Of a stretch of 53,469 nucleotides of DNA, positions 7,633 to 14,997 are shown in pieces. The notes under the pieces were generated by a model, which saw nothing but the letters and a program-made list of their open reading frames with translations, made no database searches and had not been told where the DNA came from. Source of the stretch: Candidatus Peribacteria bacterium (GTDB lineage Bacteria > Patescibacteriota > Gracilibacteria > UBA1369 > 2-02-FULL-48-14); assembly GCA_943357175.1 (NCBI GenBank), contig CALRGE010000011.1:1-53469 (forward strand), written 5' to 3'. The translations under genes were made by a program, and so were the position numbers. Positions within the stretch are counted from its first letter, which is position 1. Each line of letters opens with the position of its first letter.

Positions 7633-7950
7633 TTAAAACCATCCTAATAGATGTAAATGTAAGTGAAATATTTCCTGACCGCCTTTAGCACCGACGTTAA
7701 ATTGTAATTTATAACCTTCACATTTATTTTCTTCCGCTAATTTCTTTGCTGTAAAAATAAGATGTGAGATGAGATTACCATCAGCTTCCTCAATTTCCAT
7801 AATGCTTGATATTGCCTTCTTTGGAATAAGGAGGATATGGAGAGGTGCTTTTGGGTGAAGATCATTTATGGCTATGCAAAACTCATCCTCATAAAGCAGA
7901 GTAGATGGAATTTCTTTATCAATTATTTTTTGAAATACTGTTTTCGTCAT
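7633..7950 (-). CDS. HIT family nucleotide-binding protein
   Basis: A 105-aa histidine-triad protein. The catalytic H96-x-H98-x-H100 motif is in FHLHLHLLG at the C-terminus. The N-terminal block (VFQKIIDKEIPSTLLYEDEFCIAINDLHPKAP, read in two parts) and HILLIPKK match HinT/Hint-type purine-nucleoside phosphoramidases. The protein is slightly shorter than most HinT proteins (about 115) and ends right after the triad. It acts in the cytoplasm on nucleotide phosphoramidates or adenylates. It lies between the sigma-like gene, 26 bases upstream, and the lipoprotein gene. Confidence 0.93.
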   Translation of the reverse strand: MTKTVFQKIIDKEIPSTLLYEDEFCIAINDLHPKAPLHILLIPKKAISSIMEIEEADGNLISHLIFTAKKLAEENKCEGYKLQFNVGAKGGQEIFHLHLHLLGWF

Positions 7951-7976
7951 AAACTTCTAGGAGTTTATAGCAAAAT

Positions 7977-9056
7977 TTATTTCTTTGAAAGGTCAAGAGC
8001 GTACATTGCTCTTCCCACTCTCACAAAATGCTTATTCTTTTGCAAATTTAATGAGATTGTTCCCTTTTTAACTTGTCTCTGTTTTAGCACACCTTTTGTG
8101 ATATCTTGCTTTGATAGTGGTGATTTCTTTTCAAGTAGAGATTGAATGATGTCTGAAACTGTACCATCTTGAAACCCCCACTCTTTTAGAGCGTAAAGTC
8201 CACGTCCCACTAAAACGAATTGTGGGTATCTGATTAATTCATTGTGAACAGCTTGAACAGTCACAACTTTTTTATCAAAACCGCTATCTGTAATTTTGCT
8301 TGCAATGTCAACAAAGTGAAGTGGTTTTTTAGTTTTTTTCAAAACGATATATGCCTTATCACGAATACTCTTTGGATTTATGTGTCTCCATGTCATCAAA
8401 CCATACCCTTCATCAACAATCTTAAGTCGTTGATCGATTTTTAAAACAGATTCAAAGAAAGATTCTGAGATATCTTCAATATTGAATTTCTTATCTAGCA
8501 AAGTTTTATGGAATTCTCCTTTTTCAACTACCTCCTTTGTATCTTTTAAAATACTAATTGCTTGATTTAAAACATCAACAATTTCTTCCTGACTAATTGT
8601 TGAAAGGTGCCATGCTGAAGTGAACATGTTGGTTTTCTCTAAATTCGTAAGATCGTGACTAATTGTTAGAGCTAATCTTACGATATATGCATCAACATTC
8701 TCAGATTTATCAATAGTCGAAAGTATTTTGTTTACCAATTCCTGCTCAAGCAATAAACCACCATTCTCTTTCAAGATTGCATGACCAACCTCATTTATAT
8801 ACTTAAGTTTTGTGTTTGTAAGTGTTCTCTTCAACTTAGAAAGTGCAATTTTCTCAATCTGTCTAACACGTTCACGAGTAACATTAAAAGTTCTACCAAT
8901 GCTTTCAAGAGTTTGTCTTTCTTTATTATCAAGAGAAAATCTCTTAACAATAACCTCTCTTTCCTTTTCACTTAGGACCATGAACATATCTTCTATTACC
9001 TCCATCAAGTTTAGCTTGAGTGTAGGGTTCGCCGTAGCAGTTTGACTTGTTTGCAT
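7977..9056 (-). CDS. Sigma-70 region 4 / HARE-HTH winged-helix protein
   Basis: A 359-aa protein with an unusual architecture. Residues 28-78 are a clear sigma-70 region 4: LSEKEREVIVKRF, then the -35-reading helix TLESIGRTFNVTRERVRQIE. No region 1, 2 or 3 precedes it, so it lacks the core-binding and -10-melting parts of a sigma factor. Residues about 229-292 (KSIRDKAYIVLKKTKKPLHF to VGRGLYAL) fit the HARE-HTH domain, known from the RNA polymerase delta subunit. A further winged helix covers 297-356 with the same ending (FVRVGRAMYAL), and residues 85-222 look like two more. It is probably a DNA-binding transcription regulator rather than a true sigma factor. Upstream of the HIT gene on the same strand. 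Confidence 0.8.
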   Translation of the reverse strand: MQTSQTATANPTLKLNLMEVIEDMFMVLSEKEREVIVKRFSLDNKERQTLESIGRTFNVTRERVRQIEKIALSKLKRTLTNTKLKYINEVGHAILKENGGLLLEQELVNKILSTIDKSENVDAYIVRLALTISHDLTNLEKTNMFTSAWHLSTISQEEIVDVLNQAISILKDTKEVVEKGEFHKTLLDKKFNIEDISESFFESVLKIDQRLKIVDEGYGLMTWRHINPKSIRDKAYIVLKKTKKPLHFVDIASKITDSGFDKKVVTVQAVHNELIRYPQFVLVGRGLYALKEWGFQDGTVSDIIQSLLEKKSPLSKQDITKGVLKQRQVKKGTISLNLQKNKHFVRVGRAMYALDLSKK

Positions 9057-9077
9057 ATTCCGTTTGTAATTTGCTTT

Positions 9078-9106
9078 AGATTATTTAGGATTGGGTGAAA
9101 CGTCAA
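9078..9106 (-). promoter_or_regulatory. Probable promoter of the sigma4/HARE gene
   Basis: Minus strand -35 TTGACG (9101-9106), 17-base spacer, weaker -10 TAATCT (9078-9083), about 20 bases before the start codon. The -35 is strong; the -10 matches only 3 of 6 positions. Confidence 0.45.
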
Positions 9107-9173
9107 TAGAAAATTTATCTTCGACTTAGTCAACCCTAAAATTAAGTTTGTATCGTAGTCCCTTTTTTCCGTG

Positions 9174-9202
9174 TTGTCAACAGCGAAATTAAATGCTAAA
9201 AG
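9174..9202 (+). promoter_or_regulatory. Promoter of tRNA-Leu
   Basis: -35 TTGTCA (9174-9179), 17-base spacer, -10 TAAAAG (9197-9202) with an extended TGC just before it. The mature tRNA begins 8 bases downstream, leaving almost no 5' precursor. Confidence 0.5.
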
Positions 9203-9210
9203 GTTAGCAC

Positions 9211-9294
9211 GCTCGGGTGGCGAAATGGTAGACGCGCTGGTCTTAGGAACCAGTTCCGAAAGGATTGAGAGTTCGAGTCTCTCCTCGAGCACCA
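9211..9294 (+). tRNA. tRNA-Leu (anticodon TAG)
   Basis: Acceptor GCTCGGG (9211-9217) pairs with CTCGAGC (9284-9290); A73 and a genome-encoded CCA follow at 9291-9294. The anticodon arm is CTGGT/ACCAG around loop CTTAGGA, giving anticodon TAG, which reads CTN leucine codons. A long variable arm, typical of tRNA-Leu, precedes the T arm (GAGAG-TTCGAGT-CTCTC). All cloverleaf stems close. An open frame on either strand through here is spurious. Confidence 0.97.
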
Positions 9295-9296
9295 CA

Positions 9297-9311
9297 GCCG
9301 ACTTTGTCGGC
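9297..9311 (+). terminator. Stem-loop after tRNA-Leu
   Basis: GCCGAC-TTT-GTCGGC, a perfect 6-bp hairpin two bases after the CCA end, followed by CTGTTTGTGTTG (weak T tract). It resembles the hairpin after tRNA-His. It could be a weak intrinsic terminator or a 3'-processing determinant. Confidence 0.5.
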
Positions 9312-9355
9312 CTGTTTGTGTTGACTGATCGCATATCAAAGTCTATTTTTTGAGC

Positions 9356-9661
9356 ATGCTGAAAAAAATAAAAATTAAGCGAATTGCTGAACAGGAAGCT
9401 GGGCTTCGTCCAGTGGTCAACGTTGACTCTGACGGGCATTTTGTAAAATACGTAAAATATCATGCAAATCCTTGGCATATAATGTGGAGAAGTTTTTTGG
9501 CCGGTGCTTTTCAGGGATTGGGTTTCGTTGTTGGTACTGCTCTGCTTTTGGCGATTTTGGGTTTCTTTGTAAAAGACATTCTTGGGAATTTACCTTTTTT
9601 TCAAGATTTATCGCAAGCAATTAATATTTGGCTTGATAATGCAAGCCAACTGAAAAAATGA
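9356..9661 (+). CDS. DUF5665-like small membrane protein
   Basis: A 101-aa protein starting MLKKIKIKRIAEQEAG. The second half (NPWHIMWRSFLAGAFQGLGF, then VVGTALLLAILGFFVKDILG and LPFFQD) matches the pattern of DUF5665 proteins: a conserved Arg-Phe-x-x-Gly turn, a Gly-Leu-Gly motif, one transmembrane helix at about residues 50-73, and an 'LP' segment. ATG 9356 is preferred over the TTG at 9350. Its TGA overlaps the dnaE ATG (ATGA, 9658-9661), so translation is coupled to the polymerase gene. Function unknown. The link to dnaE is positional only. Confidence 0.7.
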   Translation: MLKKIKIKRIAEQEAGLRPVVNVDSDGHFVKYVKYHANPWHIMWRSFLAGAFQGLGFVVGTALLLAILGFFVKDILGNLPFFQDLSQAINIWLDNASQLKK

Positions 9662-12600
9662 GTTTTGTACACTTACACAATCACACTCATTATTCAATTC
9701 TAACTGGTCTAGCGAGACCCGTGCAATATGTTGATTTAGCAAAGGAACAAGGCAGTCCAGCAATCGCAATTACAGATAGCGGTGTTATTTATGGAGCAAT
9801 TGAATTTTATCAGAAGGCGAAAGCTGCTGGAATTAAACCTATTATTGGAGTCGAGGCATTTGTTGCACCAATGGGAATGGAAAATAAAACTGTTGAAAAT
9901 AGATATTCGAGTTTGGTGCTTCTTGCAAAAAATATGGAGGGATACAAAAATTTACTTAAACTTTGCACTATTGCAGCACTTGAGGGTTTTTATTATAAAC
10001 CACGAGTTGATGACGCTCTTTTGAAGAAGTTTGGAGCTGGCTTGATTGCGCTTTCAGGCAGTTTAAGCGGGGCAATTCCAAAGGCAATTTTGGAAAATAA
10101 TGAAAAAAAAGCTATTGAAATAATTGAAACTTACCAAGGTATTTTTGGGAAAGAAAATTTTTATCTTGAAATTCAGCACCACCCGGAAATTGCGAACTGG
10201 AGCATCGTAAATAGTAAGTTGATAGAGTTATCGAAGAAAACGGATGCGCCACTAGTGGCAGCGAATGATTGTCATTATGCGAGGCCTGAAGATGCAGATG
10301 CTCATGATGTTCTTATATGTATTCAAACACAAAAAAATGTTAAAGATGAGCATCGAATAAAATTTGTTGGGAATTATTCACTGCGAAGCCCGGAAGATAT
10401 GATTGAGGCTTTTAGGTTTTGCCCTGAGGCTGTAGCAAATACAATAAAAATAGCTGAGCAAGTTGAGCTAGATTTAAAATTTGGTGAGAATAAAATTCCA
10501 TTTTTCCCTACAGGTGATAAAAGTACACATGAATATTTCAGGGAAATTTGTGAGAAAGGTTTTCATCAAAGATATGGTGACAGTCCTTCTGATATTGCAA
10601 AAGAAAGATTCGAATTTGAATTAGATATTATTCAAAGAATGGGTTTTGAAAGTTATTTTCTGATTGTGCATGATTTTATTAGCTATGCAAAAAATAATGG
10701 CATAATTGTGGGCCCGGGTCGTGGTAGTGCTGCTGGTTCAATGATTGCTTATTCGCTCAGAATCACAGAACTCGATCCGCTTGAATACGGACTTCTCTTT
10801 GAAAGATTTCTGAATCCTGAAAGAATTTCGATGCCTGATATCGACGTCGATTTTGCTGATACAAGAAGAGATGAGGTTCTTCAGTATGTCACTGAGAAAT
10901 ATGGTGAGGATCATGTTGCACATATTATTACTTTCGGGACTCTTGCCCCAAAGGCAGCCATTCGAGATGCAGGAAGAGCCTTGGGCTATTCGTATGCGAT
11001 TGTAGATAAAATTGCTAAAACAGTTCCACCTGCAATTTTTGGTAAATATGCTCCTTTGAAAACATCTATCGCTGAAGATCCTGATTTTGCTGCTCTATAT
11101 AAGAATGACATGGAAGCCAGAGAAATTTTGAATACTGCAGTAAAACTTGAAGGAACAATTCGTCAGGTTGGAACACATGCAAGTGCAGTAATTATTTCAA
11201 AAGATCCACTTGTTGAGAATACTGCTCTACAGAAAGCAGCCGGTGGAAATGAAGGTATTGTTACACAGTACCCAATGAAGCCTTGTGATGAATTGGGCTT
11301 ACTTAAGATGGATTTTCTTGGTTTGAAAAACTTATCGATGATTGAAACGACTTTGGGAATTATTGCTAGGACTAAGCCTGAAGTGAAAATAGATATGGAA
11401 AAAATTCCTATGACTGATGAGAAAACATTTGAATTACTACAAAGAGGAGAAACAACAGGAGTGTTTCAGTTGGAGTCGGCGGGTATGAAGAGATATTTGA
11501 AAGAGCTCAAACCAAATGAATTTGGAGATATTATTGCGATGATCTCTTTATATAGGCCGGGGCCGATGGAGTTTATTTCTACTTATATTGCTGGTAAACA
11601 TGGCACAAAGAAGGTGAACTATATTCATGATTCCTTAAAAGAAATTTTGCAAAATACATATGGAATTGCGATTTATCAGGAGCAAATTTTACAAATTGCC
11701 CAGAAATTTGCCGGATTTTCTCTTGGTGAAGCAGATTTACTTCGAAGAGCGATTGGTAAAAAAATTGCTAAAGAATTGAAAGCTCAGAGAGATAAATTTA
11801 TTCAGGGGTCTATTAAAGAGGGTCATGAGCAAAAACTTTCGGAGAAAATATTCGACGATGTTATCGAGCCATTTGCAGGTTATGGTTTTAACAAATCACA
11901 CGCGGCTTGTTATGCTTTGATTTCTTATCAAACAGCTTATTTAAAGGCACATTATCCTGCTGAATTTATGGCTGCACTTTTGACTGCCGATGCCGATATT
12001 ACTGACAGAGTTGTTATTGAAATTCAGGAATGTCGTAATATGGGAATTGAGGTTTTACCGCCTGATGTGAATGAATCTAGAGCTCATTTCACAGTTGTTG
12101 ATGATAAAAATATCAGATTTGGTTTAACTGCCGTTAAAGGAATCGGCTTGGGTCCGGTTCGTGAAATAATTCATACAAGAGAAAAAGAGGGTAGATATTC
12201 AAGTTTGGAAAATTTTGCAAAAAGAGTTCCTTCAAAAATTTTAAATAAAAAAACTATTGAAAGTTTGGCGCTTTCAGGCGCTATGGATTCAATTGGAGAA
12301 AGAGCAGAAATTGCAGCAGCTTATGAAGATATTTCTCAATATGGAAAGAATTTGCAAGCTTCACTTGCTGAAGGTCAGACGGATATTTTTGGAATGATGG
12401 GTGATTCTGAAGCACCAAGTTTAAATATAAAGAAAGTGCCAAAAGCAGCTTCTGGACAAAAACTTAAATGGGAAAAACAATATTTAGGTCTTTATGTGAG
12501 CGGTCATCCACTTCAAGGTTTGAAGAGTTATTTAAAGCAAAAAGGTAAATTGATTGAAAGTTTTGATCTAAAAACTGTTGGTAAAGTAATAAAAATTAAC

Positions 12601-13185
12601 GGAATGGTAACAGCAGCGAAAAAAATTACTACGAAGGCCGGTAAATATATGTGTATGGGTGAGATTGAAGATCCAAGCGGAAGAATTCCCTTCGTTTTAT
12701 TTCCAAGAATTTATGATAAGTGTGGTGAGCTAATTGAAGAAGAAAAAGTGCTTAGTTTTGAGGGTAAATTGGACCAGAGAGGAACTGATTTCCAGTTTGT
12801 TGTTAATGATGCGAAGGCACTTTCACTCGAGGCGATGATAAAAAAAGCTATGGATTCAAATTCTTTTGATTACGACGATAAAATTATTGGAGTGCCGAGT
12901 TTTAAATTGGAATTGGAAGATGAAGATGAACTTACTGAACTTCAAGATGAAGAATCAGACAGCACAACAAACGATACATATATTATTAACTTCGAGTTTG
13001 AACCCGCAAATTTGAATGAATTGAAGGCGTTTCTTGAAGCACATAAGGGTCCAACTAAGGCAGAAATTCATATTCAAGATAATAACAAAATTAAGAGAAT
13101 AAAAGTACCTTTTAGCATTGCTGTAAACAAAGAATTTGAGGAAGAAATAAAAAAGATCATTGCGGCTTCCGCTGTAAAAATATAG
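9658..13185 (+). CDS. dnaE: DNA polymerase III subunit alpha (DnaE)
   Basis: Replicative C-family polymerase, 1175 aa. Order of domains: PHP (residues ~3-280), palm with the catalytic triplet in PDIDVDF (D394, D396, D398), thumb and fingers (GPGRGSAAGS, YRPGPMEFI, GYGFNKSHAACYA), helix-hairpin-helix region, an OB-fold near 990-1080, and a C-terminal tau/beta-binding region. The PHP domain keeps H7, H9, E66 and the D and H of NDCHY. Four positions that bind metal in active PHP exonucleases are changed: T16, S41, S85 and S135. Intrinsic proofreading is therefore probably lost. It is the second gene after the DUF5665-like gene, with aspS following. Confidence 0.98.
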   Translation: MSFVHLHNHTHYSILTGLARPVQYVDLAKEQGSPAIAITDSGVIYGAIEFYQKAKAAGIKPIIGVEAFVAPMGMENKTVENRYSSLVLLAKNMEGYKNLLKLCTIAALEGFYYKPRVDDALLKKFGAGLIALSGSLSGAIPKAILENNEKKAIEIIETYQGIFGKENFYLEIQHHPEIANWSIVNSKLIELSKKTDAPLVAANDCHYARPEDADAHDVLICIQTQKNVKDEHRIKFVGNYSLRSPEDMIEAFRFCPEAVANTIKIAEQVELDLKFGENKIPFFPTGDKSTHEYFREICEKGFHQRYGDSPSDIAKERFEFELDIIQRMGFESYFLIVHDFISYAKNNGIIVGPGRGSAAGSMIAYSLRITELDPLEYGLLFERFLNPERISMPDIDVDFADTRRDEVLQYVTEKYGEDHVAHIITFGTLAPKAAIRDAGRALGYSYAIVDKIAKTVPPAIFGKYAPLKTSIAEDPDFAALYKNDMEAREILNTAVKLEGTIRQVGTHASAVIISKDPLVENTALQKAAGGNEGIVTQYPMKPCDELGLLKMDFLGLKNLSMIETTLGIIARTKPEVKIDMEKIPMTDEKTFELLQRGETTGVFQLESAGMKRYLKELKPNEFGDIIAMISLYRPGPMEFISTYIAGKHGTKKVNYIHDSLKEILQNTYGIAIYQEQILQIAQKFAGFSLGEADLLRRAIGKKIAKELKAQRDKFIQGSIKEGHEQKLSEKIFDDVIEPFAGYGFNKSHAACYALISYQTAYLKAHYPAEFMAALLTADADITDRVVIEIQECRNMGIEVLPPDVNESRAHFTVVDDKNIRFGLTAVKGIGLGPVREIIHTREKEGRYSSLENFAKRVPSKILNKKTIESLALSGAMDSIGERAEIAAAYEDISQYGKNLQASLAEGQTDIFGMMGDSEAPSLNIKKVPKAASGQKLKWEKQYLGLYVSGHPLQGLKSYLKQKGKLIESFDLKTVGKVIKINGMVTAAKKITTKAGKYMCMGEIEDPSGRIPFVLFPRIYDKCGELIEEEKVLSFEGKLDQRGTDFQFVVNDAKALSLEAMIKKAMDSNSFDYDDKIIGVPSFKLELEDEDELTELQDEESDSTTNDTYIINFEFEPANLNELKAFLEAHKGPTKAEIHIQDNNKIKRIKVPFSIAVNKEFEEEIKKIIAASAVKI

Positions 13186-13211
13186 AATGCTTCAGATTTA
13201 ATTTGGAAAAT

Positions 13212-14978
13212 ATGTTTAGAAGTCATACTTGCAATCAGTTAAATAAAGACAACGTTGGTGAGGAAGTTATTTTAAGTGGCTGGATCCACAGAAGAAGAGA
13301 TCACGGAGATTTGATTTTCTTGGATTTACGAGACAGGTATGGATTTACACAAATTGTCGCTGACCCTTCACATAATGAATCAGCTCACAAAATTGCTGAA
13401 GAACTTCGAAGTGAATTCGTAGTTATGGTTAAAGGAACAGTTCGAGCCAGACCAGATGGAATGCAGAATAAAAATATAGACTCAGGTGAAGTTGAAGTGA
13501 TTTTGAACGAAATTGAGATTCTTAACAGATCAAAAACGCCTCCTTTTGAAATTGATGTTGCGACTGATCCGAATGAAGAAATCAGATTGAAATATAGATA
13601 TTTAGATTTACGTCGAGAACGAATGAAAAATAATATCATTTTCAGACACAAATTCATCAAACGCCTGAGAGATCACATGGACGGATTGGGTTTTGTTGAA
13701 ATTGAAACTCCAATGTTGATGAAAGGAACACCTGAAGGTTCAAGAGAATTCATTGTCCCTTCCCGCCTTTACGAAGGTAAATTTTATGTTTTGCCTCAAA
13801 GTCCACAACAGTTAAAACAAATGTTGATGGTTGCAGGTATGGATAAGTATTTCCAGATTGCGAGATGTTTCCGTGATGAAGATCAGCGAGGAGACAGACA
13901 GCCTGAGTTCACTCAAATGGATTTGGAGATGTCATTCGTTGAAGAAGAAGATGTTATTTCAACAAATGAGCATGTGATTAGAGAGCTGATTGAGGAATTG
14001 TCACCTGAGAAAGAGATCATGTTTAAACCTTTCAAGCGAATCACTTGGCACGAGGCAATGAGTAAATATGGTTCAGATAAACCGGATTTGAGGTTCGGAA
14101 TGGAAATTAATGATGTTTCTGATTTAGTTTCTCAATCTGAATTCAAAGTATTCACTGATGCAATAAAAAATGGAGGAGTGGTGAAATGTTTGAGAGTTGA
14201 AGGTGGATCGAAGTTTTCAAGAAAAGAAATTGATGAATTCACAGAAATTGCAAAAATTTATGGAGCAAAAGGTTTGGCTTACATCACTTTGAGCGAAACT
14301 GAAGGAGTTAAATCACCAATCGCGAAATTTTTCTCAGAAGATCAAATTTCTGAAATTTTGAAGAATTGTGGAGCTGAAACCGGTGATATTGTTTTCTTTG
14401 CAGCTGATAAATTCGATGTTGCATGTAATGCACTTGGAAACGTGAGGTTGGCGTGCGCAGACAAATTCAATTTAAGAGATAAAAATAAACTAGCACTTTT
14501 GTGGGTAACAGACTTCCCAATGTTTGAATACAGCGAAGAGGAAGCAAAATTGGTTGCAACTCATCATCCATTCACTGCGCCGAAAGATTCAGATGTTGCC
14601 TTGTTGGATTCTGATCCGGTTAAAGCCTTGGCAAAAGCATACGATATCGTAATGAACGGCTCAGAAATTGGTGGAGGTTCAATCAGAATTCACTCCCCTG
14701 TTGTGCAGAGAAAAATCTTTGAAGTTCTAGGTATTGAAGAATCTGAGATTGATCGCCGATTCGGTCACATGATTGAAGCCTTCCAATTCGGTGCACCTCC
14801 ACACGGAGGAATCGCCTGGGGCTTGGATAGAATCATAATGTTGCTTCGCGATGAGGCAAATATTCGTGAGGTAATTGCCTTCCCTAAAGATTCTCGGGCA
14901 AAGGATTTGCTTACCGGTGCGCCTTCCCCATTGCCTGAAGCGACTTTGAAGGAAATGAATATAAAATCCATAGCTTAG
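13212..14978 (+). CDS. aspS: Aspartate--tRNA ligase (possibly non-discriminating Asp/Asn)
   Basis: A 588-aa bacterial-type class II synthetase: N-terminal OB anticodon domain (SGWIHRRRDHGD), catalytic motifs 2 (FRDEDQRGDRQPEFTQ) and 3 (GLDRI), and the inserted GAD domain in between. ATG 13212 (MFRSHTCNQ) fits the family N-terminus better than the TTG three codons upstream. The loop residue after RRRD is histidine (H31). In bacterial AspRS, His here marks enzymes that also charge tRNA-Asn, while Leu marks the strictly Asp-specific E. coli type. That would require the GatCAB amidotransferase to make Asn-tRNA; gat genes are not in the window. It lies 26 bases after dnaE. Confidence 0.97.
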   Translation: MFRSHTCNQLNKDNVGEEVILSGWIHRRRDHGDLIFLDLRDRYGFTQIVADPSHNESAHKIAEELRSEFVVMVKGTVRARPDGMQNKNIDSGEVEVILNEIEILNRSKTPPFEIDVATDPNEEIRLKYRYLDLRRERMKNNIIFRHKFIKRLRDHMDGLGFVEIETPMLMKGTPEGSREFIVPSRLYEGKFYVLPQSPQQLKQMLMVAGMDKYFQIARCFRDEDQRGDRQPEFTQMDLEMSFVEEEDVISTNEHVIRELIEELSPEKEIMFKPFKRITWHEAMSKYGSDKPDLRFGMEINDVSDLVSQSEFKVFTDAIKNGGVVKCLRVEGGSKFSRKEIDEFTEIAKIYGAKGLAYITLSETEGVKSPIAKFFSEDQISEILKNCGAETGDIVFFAADKFDVACNALGNVRLACADKFNLRDKNKLALLWVTDFPMFEYSEEEAKLVATHHPFTAPKDSDVALLDSDPVKALAKAYDIVMNGSEIGGGSIRIHSPVVQRKIFEVLGIEESEIDRRFGHMIEAFQFGAPPHGGIAWGLDRIIMLLRDEANIREVIAFPKDSRAKDLLTGAPSPLPEATLKEMNIKSIA

Positions 14979-14997
14979 GGAGGAGCAATTTAGTAGA

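Noticed and set aside
9011-9478. Open frames on both strands across 9011-9478
   Set aside because: They run through the tRNA-Leu gene and the sigma/HARE promoter and encode nothing recognisable.
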